DNA of 64,000 bases from Sphingobacterium sp. UBA4616 (GCA_002386525.1 DGIS01000008.1:1-64000); one strand, 5' to 3'; positions 44,210-53,147 are shown, counted from the stretch's first letter. Made by a program: numbers and translations. The notes: generated from the letters alone by a model not told the origin.

Positions 44210-44324
44210 CCCTCCGGTTAAATAAAAAGTCTCTCACAACGTTTTTAAAAACAAATGCACAAGCATAGCCCGGAGGGTAAATCTTCCGCTATCTTGTGCT
44301 TTTTTGTTTAGTACGTTGTGAGAG
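44210..44324 (+). ncRNA. Candidate structured RNA/attenuator with pseudoknot, before packaging genes
   Basis: Three complementary pairs are present. Outer stem P1: 44231-44242 with 44313-44324 (12 bp, perfect). Inner stem P2: 44257-44269 with 44288-44299 (12 bp, one bulged C), extended by AAACAAA/TTTGTTT. Apical loop of P2: CCGGAGGG (44270-44277) pairs with CCCTCCGG at 44210-44217, giving a pseudoknot. P2 is followed by TTTTTT, so it can also act as an intrinsic terminator. A DNA-level role (packaging site) is the main alternative. Confidence 0.6.
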
Positions 44325-44394
44325 GTGCAAAGATAAACAATTCCGACAACAAAGCGTCCTTTCTCTCATACTTTCCCTTTCGCATTTTTAGCCT
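44325..44394 (+). other. Leader between structured element and packaging genes
   Basis: Seventy bases with no ORF or clear promoter, pyrimidine-rich near 44356-44380 (gtcctttctctcatactttccctttc). No SD site precedes the ATG at 44395. Confidence 0.3.
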
Positions 44395-45015
44395 ATGGAA
44401 GTGCATAAATGGTTTGAAAATAAAGATTATTGGCAGGGGGTAGCATTATTCAATAGCCTATCAACTAATCAATTTTTAAAAGACTTGTTCCAAAGCAAGT
44501 CTGAATATACGGTCAAAAAACTGGAGGATGAATTGCGAAAGTTTTCCAGTGATACGCCTGAAACTGAACCGGAGGTAGAAATAAAACCCTCGGTCAATCA
44601 GGTCGAACAAAAGAAGTTCGATAACTCCCACATTTTAAAAAAGCTTAAGTATGATCTGCAACAGGTATACCGTCAGATTGATTCGAATCGATTTGCGTTA
44701 ACACGATGCAAGACAGATAAAACCCGATTGGAATACGCCATTCAGATTTTAAAGCTAGTGGAACGTAAAAGGATGATATTCGAAAAGATCGATCACTTTG
44801 AGGAACATGGCGAACTGCCTGATATCGTTACTAAACAGACTGTATTTGCAACGCCTGAGTTGCAACGCTTGTATGTCCAGGTGAATAAAATGGAGAAGCG
44901 ACTACAAAAGCCTGATGACCAATTGCGAAATAAAGCAAAGTCTGAACAAAAGCTTCGTGAGAAGAAAGCGCGCATTGCTCAACTGATCGCTGAGCGGAAA
45001 GGAGTGGAATTGTAA
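44395..45015 (+). CDS. Coiled-coil protein upstream of terminase, unknown
   Basis: A 206-aa charged helical protein with long coiled-coil stretches (about 75-130 and 155-200). It overlaps the next gene by one base (TAATG). It might be the small terminase subunit or a packaging cofactor; no HTH is evident. Confidence 0.5.
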   Translation: MEVHKWFENKDYWQGVALFNSLSTNQFLKDLFQSKSEYTVKKLEDELRKFSSDTPETEPEVEIKPSVNQVEQKKFDNSHILKKLKYDLQQVYRQIDSNRFALTRCKTDKTRLEYAIQILKLVERKRMIFEKIDHFEEHGELPDIVTKQTVFATPELQRLYVQVNKMEKRLQKPDDQLRNKAKSEQKLREKKARIAQLIAERKGVEL

Positions 45016-45707
45016 TGGGTGAACTAAGACCAAAGCATATAAAAAGTGATACGATATTGGATCGTATTTTCAGAGCTTTTTTAGCAAATAAAATTGATTC
45101 TCTTTCGCCAACTGATCGAGGCGTTTATGAACGCATTCGAGAGGTGGATGCGCAGGTAAGAACAGGTTTTGTCCAAAAGATAACAAAGTTTGATTATGAG
45201 CTTCAATTGGAGGTGGAAGTACACAGGATAAACCGTCCTTATCAAAAATTAGAACTGGCGCACTGGATAATGGCTCGCTTTAAGGTGTCTCAGGCACAGG
45301 CCTACATTGACATCCAAATGTCGCAGCAGTTTTTTAAAACCTTTGAATCAAAAGAAGATAAAGACTATGCGCGCGGTATGCATATTTATTGGGGCGAAAG
45401 GATGATGATGGAAGCGCATGGTGCTGGGGACTTTCGGGCGGCATCTGCATTTTACAAGGAACTAAGTAAGGTAAAAGGGTTGCATGAAAAAGACCACGAT
45501 ATTCCAGACTATAAGGAATTCACGCCGATTAAGCCTGTCATTGAACCGGATGCGTCTAATTTAGGATTTGAGAAAATAGACAATCTAGATGCTGTAAAAG
45601 CTGACCTGTTGAAAGAATTAAAAGGTAAATCATCTTCTATCGATCGAATGTTGGAAGATGAAGCCGTGGACGTGTACTTTGAAGATTTGGAAGATGGAGA
45701 GGTATAG
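45015..45707 (+). CDS. Probable small terminase subunit
   Basis: A 230-aa protein with a helical N-terminal half including a possible HTH (LELAHWIMARFKVSQAQAYIDIQMS) and an acidic C-terminus (SIDRMLEDEAVDVYFEDLEDG). Assignment rests mainly on its place directly upstream of terL. Confidence 0.6.
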   Translation: MGELRPKHIKSDTILDRIFRAFLANKIDSLSPTDRGVYERIREVDAQVRTGFVQKITKFDYELQLEVEVHRINRPYQKLELAHWIMARFKVSQAQAYIDIQMSQQFFKTFESKEDKDYARGMHIYWGERMMMEAHGAGDFRAASAFYKELSKVKGLHEKDHDIPDYKEFTPIKPVIEPDASNLGFEKIDNLDAVKADLLKELKGKSSSIDRMLEDEAVDVYFEDLEDGEV

Positions 45708-45717
45708 GGAAAAAGTC

Positions 45718-47334
45718 ATGTACTTTAATAAACCTCAGCAGCGGTCTATTTTGACCATGTGCAAAGAGGAATTCGATGTTTGGGGGCGTGGTACCGGAAA
45801 AACGCAGGGACCATTGGCATATCGAACCATTCAAGCAGCTAATGCCATGCCTCGTGGCGCTACCGGTTTGGTAGGCTTGACCTATATGCAATTACTAGAT
45901 CGCACATTGCCGCCATTGATGAAGGCATGGGAAAACTTTGGCTACTACGAAGGCCTACATTATTGGGTGCGTCGTCGTCCACCTAAAGAATATAAAATAC
46001 CTGATGCCATTTATCCGGTGTTACATCCGGAGCATACTATATTTTGGTGGAACGGCCACGCATTCCACCTGATCTCACAGGACCGTCCTGGTTCGGCAAA
46101 CGGAAAAACAGTGGATGCTATTGCAGGTGATGAGGTTCGATTTCTCAACCATAAGCGGTATATGGATGATATCGCACCGATCAATCGGGGTAATCGTGAA
46201 ATATTCGGTTCACGGCCTGAGCATCACATGGTCACCATGTGCACGGATATGCCAACCGATCCGAAAGCGAAATGGATCCTGGATAAGAAGGACTTAATGG
46301 ACACCAAGAAGATTGCTCAAATCGTCAACTTTCAATTGGAAGTACAACGACTGGAACAGCAATTTTATTTGGCCGAAACCACTGAAAGTAAAAGGTACTA
46401 CCGTCGCAAGCGTAATGAGTATGTCCGTGTGCTGAATGCCTTGCGTGCCAATACCGTATATTATTCTGAGGCATCGTCATTGGATAACCTGGAGATATTG
46501 GGCGTCGATACAATCAAACAATGGCGTAGAGAAATGCTATGGCCTGTATTTCGTGCGGCTATACTGAATGAGAATGTCATCGCGGTAACTAATGGCTTCT
46601 ATCATCTACTGGATACGGATCACCATTGTTATTCCTTGTATGATTATTCTTATATCGAATCGATGGGCTTATACCTTCCGGAGGGATTGGTTAAGGATTG
46701 CCGTAATGATGGGGACCTGATCAAGGGTATGCCGATCGATATCTCATTCGATTATAATTCATCGATCAAGTCATTGGTTATCGGTCAAGAAACAGAACGG
46801 TTCTATCGGGTACTTAAGTCTATGTATGTAAAGCGTGAGCAGGAAAAGGTATTGGATGATCTCGTAGATGACTTCTGTAAATACTATAAGCATCACAACA
46901 ATCATACGGTTAATTACTTCTACGACAACACAGCCAATGTAACGGATGCAACACGTTTGGAAACGCTATCGGATATGGTGACGGCTCGGTTAATAAAGAA
47001 TGATTGGGCGGTCAACCGTTTTGACATCGGCCAACAGCCTATGCATGAAACTCGTTTTAGGTTGTTTGAAGCAGTGTTTAAAGAGAACGATAGTAAGTTC
47101 AAGCCTGTACGTTTCAATCGTGAGAACTGTGATGCACTGCTTACTTCCATGCAACAGGTGCAGACACGGTCGGGAAAGAACGGTACCGAGAAGGATAAAC
47201 GACCAGAGTCCAATAGTTCGGTCAAACAGGAGGATGCTCCACACCTCAGTGATGCCTTTGATACGCTATACATCGGCAAGTTCAAGACACAATACGGATA
47301 CGTCGAGCAGGTCGGTGATCTCATCATCGGGTAG
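45718..47334 (+). CDS. terL: Phage terminase large subunit
   Basis: ATPase-nuclease that packages DNA into the head. The start MYFNKPQQRS is chosen for its AGGGAA site and position 10 bp after the upstream stop; 45694 is an alternative. The ATPase has a Walker A-like GRGTGKT (23-29) and Walker B in DAIAGDEVRF. The RNase H-like nuclease half has DISFDYNSS and a late HLSDAFDTLYIG. Length (538 aa) is normal. It is followed by two hairpins. Confidence 0.88.
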   Translation: MYFNKPQQRSILTMCKEEFDVWGRGTGKTQGPLAYRTIQAANAMPRGATGLVGLTYMQLLDRTLPPLMKAWENFGYYEGLHYWVRRRPPKEYKIPDAIYPVLHPEHTIFWWNGHAFHLISQDRPGSANGKTVDAIAGDEVRFLNHKRYMDDIAPINRGNREIFGSRPEHHMVTMCTDMPTDPKAKWILDKKDLMDTKKIAQIVNFQLEVQRLEQQFYLAETTESKRYYRRKRNEYVRVLNALRANTVYYSEASSLDNLEILGVDTIKQWRREMLWPVFRAAILNENVIAVTNGFYHLLDTDHHCYSLYDYSYIESMGLYLPEGLVKDCRNDGDLIKGMPIDISFDYNSSIKSLVIGQETERFYRVLKSMYVKREQEKVLDDLVDDFCKYYKHHNNHTVNYFYDNTANVTDATRLETLSDMVTARLIKNDWAVNRFDIGQQPMHETRFRLFEAVFKENDSKFKPVRFNRENCDALLTSMQQVQTRSGKNGTEKDKRPESNSSVKQEDAPHLSDAFDTLYIGKFKTQYGYVEQVGDLIIG

Positions 47335-47337
47335 GTG

Positions 47338-47360
47338 GGGGAGGGGGGCACCCCCTCCTC
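47338..47360 (+). terminator. GC-rich hairpin after terL
   Basis: A stem of 8-10 bp (GGAGGGGG.../CCCCCTCC) closes on a GCA loop, 3 bp after the terL stop. No T-run follows; it is the most GC-rich stretch of the prophage. Confidence 0.5.
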
Positions 47361-47459
47361 AGATATCGTCAAATTTGCTCATTTTCCTTTCCTTTTTGGA
47401 TAGTGCGTGGCGGGGTCGATTGTGCGGCAAAGCTGTTTTTGATTTCGGAGTTTCGAGTT

Positions 47460-47490
47460 AAACAGCTAAAAATTAAATTTTTAGCTGTTT
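47460..47490. terminator. Terminator between terL and portal modules
   Basis: AAACAGCTAAAAAT and its exact complement pair across a TAA loop (14 bp) and run into TTTTT. Genes resume at 47576. The 85 bp in between hold nothing recognisable. Confidence 0.7.
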
Positions 47491-47575
47491 TTCTACTGGA
47501 ATGGTTTGCGTTGGTTTTTCTTTCCCTTTCGGGCGGTGTCCTTTCGCGCGCGAGCAGGAAGCATGAATTTTGGGT

Positions 47576-47884
47576 ATGCGTGAAAATGTAACTATTTCAA
47601 TTAAAGACATGCTCAATACGATGATGATGCGAGGTCGTGACCGGGATCTGATCCCTTTCTCCATATCCTTCGTTACCTGTGATCAAAAGAAGCATCAAGG
47701 GGGTAAACTGATCCACTTTGATTCGGCTGTTTTTGTCGGTGGTCCATCTAGGAAGGATAAGGCAAGGAACCCAAATCACTATGAAAATCATACGCGTAAC
47801 ATTCGGCATTTAAATAGTGATCGTCTGGTCAAAATTCATTCGCATTTGGTTTTAAAATTTAACGGCATGGAGGTGGTTCAATAA
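47576..47884 (+). CDS. Small phage protein upstream of portal
   Basis: The first ATG gives a 102-aa protein (MRENVTISIKDMLNTMMMRG) with a His-rich middle (HYENHTRNIRHLNSDRLVKIHSHLVLKF). Its stop overlaps the portal start (TAATG). It resembles no family I can name. Confidence 0.55.
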   Translation: MRENVTISIKDMLNTMMMRGRDRDLIPFSISFVTCDQKKHQGGKLIHFDSAVFVGGPSRKDKARNPNHYENHTRNIRHLNSDRLVKIHSHLVLKFNGMEVVQ

Positions 47885-49227
47885 TGAGTAAGCCCAAATT
47901 TATAAGTGAAAATTTAGCGCTGGTCGGTAATGGCAGTTTAATCGTAGATATTGGTGAGGTATTGAATATCGGTGAGCTGAAAGTTAAACCAGTTGATCCG
48001 AAAATAAAAGATTCCAATGCAGGTAGTGATATCGCTATGTGGGGCGAGGATAACAATTTCCCTCAGCAGGTCATTGAAATGGCCGAGCTTTCCACCGAGA
48101 TTCCGACGATGTTGGATTGGAAAGCACGTCTGTTGATAGGCAAGGGCGTTGTTGCAATGGAACGTTATTTTGACACAGAAAAAAAGAAATACCTCTATCG
48201 TGATATCCAAGATGATGATATCGATATGTTTCTGAGCGATACCACGACCAAAAGGTATTTTTATGAAGCTGCTACGGATTTTGTTTGGTTTGCCAATATA
48301 TTCCCTGAACTGATCAAGTCGAAAGATGGTAACAGCATAGCTTACATTGGTACGCAGGATGCCTCATTTTGCCGATGGCAAAAGATGGATAAAAACGGTA
48401 AAGTCAAATATTGTTATGTCAATGCGAATTTCCCTGATGCGAAAGCAGATGATACAGAAACCACAAAGATTGATGTCATCGATCCGTATGATTTTACAAA
48501 GGTTGAAACTGTAAAAAGTTCAAAATTACCTCGCTACATCTATCCAGTTTCGTCGCCTTCTCCTGGTAAAATTTACTATCAGCTTGCACACTGGAATGGC
48601 TTCATTACCTCTACATGGGCAGAGATATCGCGCATGGTACCCAAAAGCAAAACGGCGATGATGAAGCAGCTTTTGTCTGCCAAATACATTCTGCAAATCC
48701 CTTTTTCTTATTGGCCATCGGCATATAAAGATTGGACAAAACTAAATGCTGATGAACAGACGGCGATTAAAAAAGCCAAAGTAAAAGAAATCAATGATCA
48801 GCTGACAGGCGTGGAAGCCAGTGGGCGTACCATTTTATCGGAAGTTGGTTACGATCCGCAGACAGGTAAGGAAATACCTGGATGGAAAATCACACCAATA
48901 GAAAAAGCAATCCAGGGCGGCGAAAACTTGGAAGATAGCCGCGAAGCATCACAGCATCTTATGCGTGCTTTGGATTTGGATCCTACATTGGTCGGGGATA
49001 GCCCGGGTAAAAATATGGGTTCGGGTAGTGGATCGGATAAGCGCGTAGCTTTTAATGCGAAGGTCGCTTTGCTTAATCCTCATCGTGAGCTGCTGTTGGA
49101 ACCGCTCTATTTCATCGCTGAATACAATGGATGGAAAGCAAAATATCCGCGCTTAGAATTCAAATTTATAGAGGTTGAATTGGAAACGCTCGACAAAGGA
49201 AAAACAAGTAAAGAGGTTATAAATTAA
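47884..49227 (+). CDS. Phage portal protein
   Basis: The 447-aa protein has portal features: N-terminal WGEDNNFPQQVIEMAELS, a long central helix-rich region (SRMVPKSKTAMMKQLLSAKYILQIPF) and a C-terminal part (GSGSGSDKRVAFNAKVALLNPHRELLLEPLYFIAEY) like other Bacteroidota siphophage portals. Dodecamers of it form the DNA entry channel. It is translationally coupled to the gene before it and lies 10 bp before the connector gene. Confidence 0.75.
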   Translation: MSKPKFISENLALVGNGSLIVDIGEVLNIGELKVKPVDPKIKDSNAGSDIAMWGEDNNFPQQVIEMAELSTEIPTMLDWKARLLIGKGVVAMERYFDTEKKKYLYRDIQDDDIDMFLSDTTTKRYFYEAATDFVWFANIFPELIKSKDGNSIAYIGTQDASFCRWQKMDKNGKVKYCYVNANFPDAKADDTETTKIDVIDPYDFTKVETVKSSKLPRYIYPVSSPSPGKIYYQLAHWNGFITSTWAEISRMVPKSKTAMMKQLLSAKYILQIPFSYWPSAYKDWTKLNADEQTAIKKAKVKEINDQLTGVEASGRTILSEVGYDPQTGKEIPGWKITPIEKAIQGGENLEDSREASQHLMRALDLDPTLVGDSPGKNMGSGSGSDKRVAFNAKVALLNPHRELLLEPLYFIAEYNGWKAKYPRLEFKFIEVELETLDKGKTSKEVIN

Positions 49228-49237
49228 ACAGGTATAC

Positions 49238-50206
49238 ATGAAATACTTTTCAGAAAATACATCCATATTTCCACAGCAATTGAAGGGGGCTGTCGGTGCA
49301 GTTGATCCAGCTTTTTCACCATTAACATTGAAATCTTATATCGAAAGCGCGGAGAATGAGGTTATAATGGTGATCGGCCTTGCTACTGCAGATAAAGTTT
49401 TAGGTGATGAGTCCACATTGACTATTATGCGTAGAATCGTCGCCAATTGGGCTTTGGAAGTTTACGCAAATAGTGGCGCAATTCGCATAGGTGATGCAGG
49501 TATTCATGTGGAAGTTGGTCAAAATAGATCCGTTGCGAGCGATAAGAAGATTTTGGCGTTCAAACGGGATTGTCAGGAATTGGGCTGTATGGCACTGGAG
49601 GAATTGATCAATAATTTTGAAGTGCGCAGCGCAGAGTTTGGGGAATGGCGTTTGTCAGATGAGCGGAAGCAATATTTTGACACGCTGTTTCGCAGCTCCA
49701 ATGAGTTTGGACCATTCGGCGGCATCCCGATTACAGCTTCATTGTACCGGAATATCAAAAGGCAAATCCAATTTGTTCAAGATGACTATCTACAACCTAT
49801 TTTAGGAGATGTGCTGCTCGACAAACTTATCGGAATGAGCGTGGTATCGTTAAATGCCAGTGCAAATGAAAAGCGACTGCAGCGCCTGGCTATGCGTGTA
49901 GTGGCACCAATGGCTATAGCCGAGGCGCTTGCTTACCGTGTAGTCGAATTGCGTAACGATGGTGTCTATCAAAAATCAATCAGCGGTAGCAATGATAACA
50001 TCGAGGAACAATCTATTGCAGGTTCCAGAGCACTTAATGGACTCGGTATAAAACTGACTTCTGAATTTGAAGCGAATCGCGTGAAGCTGATCAAGTTTTT
50101 GACTGAGAATGCGGCCGATTTTCCGACGGCTCCGGTTTCTCAAAAATCTATTTATCCGGTTCAGCAAATGAATGATGACCCGACAAGTAATATCTATTTC
50201 GCTTGA
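49238..50206 (+). CDS. Head-tail connector candidate (DUF6712-like)
   Basis: A 322-aa, mainly helical protein placed directly after portal. Two related halves are suggested by similar helical segments near 30-110 and 165-290. It resembles DUF6712 proteins of Bacteroidota phages as far as I recall. A role in joining head and tail fits position. Confidence 0.6.
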   Translation: MKYFSENTSIFPQQLKGAVGAVDPAFSPLTLKSYIESAENEVIMVIGLATADKVLGDESTLTIMRRIVANWALEVYANSGAIRIGDAGIHVEVGQNRSVASDKKILAFKRDCQELGCMALEELINNFEVRSAEFGEWRLSDERKQYFDTLFRSSNEFGPFGGIPITASLYRNIKRQIQFVQDDYLQPILGDVLLDKLIGMSVVSLNASANEKRLQRLAMRVVAPMAIAEALAYRVVELRNDGVYQKSISGSNDNIEEQSIAGSRALNGLGIKLTSEFEANRVKLIKFLTENAADFPTAPVSQKSIYPVQQMNDDPTSNIYFA

Positions 50207-50245
50207 TGTCATTTCGGGCATGATTTATAATTAGTTGATTTGAAC

Positions 50246-50581
50246 ATGGAACAAAAATTTGGATGGATCGCAAAGGTATTTTCGGATGTAGTCGGCTTAT
50301 TTGATACGAAGGGTAAAGCGGCCATTCAGGTTACGCTGATCGCGGCGATAATCTATCTCTACATTGAAAATCAGAATCTCAACGGACAGATTTCAAATGA
50401 AATTAGATTATCGGGTAAGACAGAGGCAGATATTTATAAAAAGCTATTGGAACGGTATGATCCGGCTTTCAGAGAGATTAAGGAAAAAACCGACAGCAGC
50501 AACGCAATAGTCGATACGTTACGTGGGCAGATCAAACCACTGGTGCATAAACTGAGTGAAAAACTTAAAAGCATGGAGTAA
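50246..50581 (+). CDS. Single-TM protein, candidate holin
   Basis: The ATG at 50246 is preferred to an in-frame TTG. The 111-aa protein has one transmembrane helix (about 27-44, AIQVTLIAAIIYLYI) and a charged coiled C-terminus. It lies directly upstream of a probable spanin, so a holin or lysis role is likely. Stop and next start overlap (TAATG). Confidence 0.5.
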   Translation: MEQKFGWIAKVFSDVVGLFDTKGKAAIQVTLIAAIIYLYIENQNLNGQISNEIRLSGKTEADIYKKLLERYDPAFREIKEKTDSSNAIVDTLRGQIKPLVHKLSEKLKSME

Positions 50582-50754
50582 TGGAAAAGATTTTTATATG
50601 TATGGTTATGCTCCTTTTTGTAGGGGCAAAACCTATCGAAGAAAAACCGCTGGAAAAAACTTGGAGTTCGGATTTTCGAAAATTCCAGTCGTTAGGTGAA
50701 TTGAAAAATGATTTAATACAATTGGATTCGTTATGTGGAAGGCTATCGGAATAA
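50581..50754 (+). CDS. 57-aa exported peptide, unknown
   Basis: MEKIFICMVMLLFVGAKP is a hydrophobic signal-like N-terminus, followed by a charged 40-residue tail. TAATG couples it to the upstream gene, and it overlaps the spanin-like gene by 22 bp. The nested arrangement recalls Rz/Rz1 genes, though no lipobox is present here. Confidence 0.5.
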   Translation: MEKIFICMVMLLFVGAKPIEEKPLEKTWSSDFRKFQSLGELKNDLIQLDSLCGRLSE

Positions 50755-51263
50755 TCGGAGTAATCGGAATAATGAGTTCCTGCAGTATTTTTCGGAACTC
50801 GAAAAAGGAATCACATTTATCTGAGGTAAAGCAATCGGCTAAACTCGAATATGAATTGGTCGATACATCCAAAGTTATTGAGGTGGTGCGCGAGTCGCTG
50901 GATGTCAAATTGCCGGAACGTTCTTATTCGATCAATGTCCCTATGGTGAATGGTAGCGCTCATGTGGTTAACTCGCTGTATTCTTTAGTTTTGAAGTTGG
51001 ATAGTTCGACAAATAACTTGACTGGCGTTTTCAGTTTGCCCGACACTTTGCTCAAAGGTGAACGCACATCGATGAAAGTTGAAAACAAAGGTATTACCGC
51101 GAAGAAAAAAGAGGAAACCAAATCCACGGAGATCATAAAGGATAAAACCGAGGTGAAATCGGTTTCTTGGAAAACTGTTGCCGGAGTTGTATTTGTTATT
51201 TTGGTTATCATCGGAATAGTTATCCTGGTCATTCGGTATTATCGGAAAAAGCGGATTTTATAG
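50733..51263 (+). CDS. Unimolecular spanin candidate (lipoprotein with C-terminal TM)
   Basis: The 176-aa protein combines a lipobox (IMSSC, Cys17) with a transmembrane helix near the C-terminus (about 146-166, VVFVILVIIGIVILVI) and a short basic cytoplasmic tail (RYYRKKRIL). A chain anchored in both outer and inner membrane is the hallmark of u-spanins, which fuse the membranes at lysis. The periplasmic part is about 125 residues and beta-rich. The neighbours are a possible holin and a small exported peptide. Confidence 0.65.
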   Translation: MWKAIGIIGVIGIMSSCSIFRNSKKESHLSEVKQSAKLEYELVDTSKVIEVVRESLDVKLPERSYSINVPMVNGSAHVVNSLYSLVLKLDSSTNNLTGVFSLPDTLLKGERTSMKVENKGITAKKKEETKSTEIIKDKTEVKSVSWKTVAGVVFVILVIIGIVILVIRYYRKKRIL

Positions 51264-51266
51264 GCT

Positions 51267-52046
51267 ATGGCTAAGAGTGTGCTCGACGTTTATGTCAATG
51301 ATAAGATTCACCGATTTACAGGGCCTAAAGACTGGAACTCCATGAGTCGTCAGCAGTTGCTTTTGTGGTGTGGATTGGGACGGCAATACCTGGAAGTAGA
51401 TCAGGTTTTGCAAATTGCAGCGTACAGTTTTTACGGCATTCCGAAATCAGTATTTCGGCACTTTAAAGCTGGGGAAGATTTGGCGTTGGCTGATCAGATG
51501 AAATGGCTACTTGATAATAAATTGACCAATAATTTGATTGGACGGATCCGGATCGGATGGAAAGTCTACTATGGGCCTGCCAATCGCTTATCGAATTTGA
51601 CGATAGGGGAGTATAGGCGTGCTGATCTTTTCCACCAAATGTATATCAAGACTGGAAAAAAAGATTATCTGTTGGGGCTGGCAGCTACATTGTTTCGGGA
51701 AAAAGGGGGGAATGCCGTTGATGATGTTCGTTGTGAATTGACGGAAAACGGTGTTTCAAATCGGGCTAAATTTTTCAAATGGGCGTTGCATCCGACACTA
51801 TTGAAAGCAATTCAATTATTCTATGAGGGTTGTAGAGCGGATATTGTACGCCGATTTCCAGTTGTTTTTCAAGCTCCGGAAGGGGAAGGTAAACCAACGG
51901 AAAGTATAAGCGATTTGGAAGATACGATACTTGCTTATTCGGGCGGTAAATTGGGAAATTTTGAGGAAACGAATCGTAATAATGTCTATATATTTTTTAG
52001 TCATTTAAAGCAAAAAATTGAAGAGTATAACCGTAATAAAAAATAG
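51267..52046 (+). CDS. Phage protein, unknown (possible tail assembly)
   Basis: A 259-aa helical protein (HRFTGPKDWNSMSRQQLLLWCGLG, GEYRRADLFHQMYIKTGKKDYLLGLAATLF). Its place between connector/lysis and tail completion genes suggests a role in tail assembly. No motif is diagnostic. Confidence 0.5.
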   Translation: MAKSVLDVYVNDKIHRFTGPKDWNSMSRQQLLLWCGLGRQYLEVDQVLQIAAYSFYGIPKSVFRHFKAGEDLALADQMKWLLDNKLTNNLIGRIRIGWKVYYGPANRLSNLTIGEYRRADLFHQMYIKTGKKDYLLGLAATLFREKGGNAVDDVRCELTENGVSNRAKFFKWALHPTLLKAIQLFYEGCRADIVRRFPVVFQAPEGEGKPTESISDLEDTILAYSGGKLGNFEETNRNNVYIFFSHLKQKIEEYNRNKK

Positions 52047-52049
52047 TTA

Positions 52050-52172
52050 TGAATGAAATTTTAAATACCCTAGTTCCATGCATCGCATTTGTAATGGGAG
52101 TTGCAGTAGGAATGTTGGCAATAATTGGAGCATGGGTAATGTTCCGCTATTCAAAAAAAAATGAGTCCTGAG
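52050..52172 (+). CDS. 40-aa single-TM peptide
   Basis: One long hydrophobic helix (IAFVMGVAVGMLAIIGAWVMF) and a short basic tail. It starts 3 bp after the preceding stop and overlaps the next gene by 12 bp, so it is probably translated. Another holin candidate. Confidence 0.5.
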
Positions 52173-52649
52173 ATCATTACAAATTATTTGGAACGTAAAG
52201 CGGCGGAATCTCCTACTATTCTGCACGAGAAAGATTCGGCCAGCGGTCAGGCATTTTTTGTCATTGATGATCCCTATGACCTGAATGAGTTTGACAAAGC
52301 TTTGCGTTCGGTAGCAAAATCTCCTGCTATGCTTTTCGAATTGGCAGATGGTGTGATCGATGACCAGACGAATGCAAGCTACCTGAATACGGTCAATTGT
52401 TCGTTTATGGTGATTGATAAGAAGGGCGACTTTGAAAAGGTGCGTGAATGTCGGAATAGATGCTATGCCATTGGTAAAGAAATCATCAAAGCAATTTTAA
52501 AAGATCAACGCGAAATGAATATTATACCGGATAAAATGATCCAGGTACCACTTCGAACAAATTATTCTCCAGTGGGACCAATGGACGTGCGATGGTATGG
52601 ATATCAATTTACGTTGGAATTTGTTGGACCCGATGGATTTTGTGGGTGA
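52161..52649 (+). CDS. Tail completion protein candidate
   Basis: A 162-aa alpha/beta protein (AFFVIDDPYDLNEFDKALRSV, WYGYQFTLEFVGPDGFCG). The order, just before another small tail protein and the tape measure, suits a tail terminator or completion protein. Overlaps its neighbour by one base. Confidence 0.55.
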   Translation: MSPEIITNYLERKAAESPTILHEKDSASGQAFFVIDDPYDLNEFDKALRSVAKSPAMLFELADGVIDDQTNASYLNTVNCSFMVIDKKGDFEKVRECRNRCYAIGKEIIKAILKDQREMNIIPDKMIQVPLRTNYSPVGPMDVRWYGYQFTLEFVGPDGFCG

Positions 52650-53104
52650 TGGATGGGAAAAGCTTACATGAGCGGATTGAATTCCGTGGAATATTAAGCG
52701 ATTGGCTCCGTATCTTTTTGGAAAAGCTTAGGCGTGAACTTAAGGTAAAAAAAATCGGCAAAACACAGGCATTGGCAAACTCTATAAAAGGGGAGCTATT
52801 GCGTAATGGTGGAGATATCTCGGCGGTTCTTGCAAAATTTTCTATGTATGGACGATTTATCGATATGGGGGTAGGAAATGGTGTGAAAGCTTACGAGCGG
52901 AAAAGCAATAGCGCAGATCGGACCGCTGCTAAGCGATACGGTGCCAATGTAAGCTACTCGTCGAGAAAACCTAAAAGGTGGATTAATAAGAGGAAAATGG
53001 CCGAGGTCTATCGCCTTAGCGAAATACTGGCAGAGAGTGTTTTATCTGAACTTACAGCGGATAAAATGTTAGGTGTTTTAGATGATATAGATTTTCATAT
53101 GTAA
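52649..53104 (+). CDS. Small tail protein, HK97 gp10-like position
   Basis: The start at 52649 (MDGKSLHERIEF) overlaps the previous stop by one base (TGATG). The 151-aa protein includes the pattern FSMYGRFIDMGVGNGVKAYERK, as in head-tail joining or tail completion proteins that recognise an assembling tube. It is followed by a terminator-like hairpin. Confidence 0.55.
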   Translation: MDGKSLHERIEFRGILSDWLRIFLEKLRRELKVKKIGKTQALANSIKGELLRNGGDISAVLAKFSMYGRFIDMGVGNGVKAYERKSNSADRTAAKRYGANVSYSSRKPKRWINKRKMAEVYRLSEILAESVLSELTADKMLGVLDDIDFHM

Positions 53105-53147
53105 GTTAGTTTTTTAGCCCAAAAAGCCTTTGTAAAGAGCTGTATCC

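Noticed and set aside
47000..47461. 153-codon plus-strand ORF overlapping terL end
   Set aside because: Out-of-frame shadow of terL; Arg/Ser/Thr-rich and no start signal.
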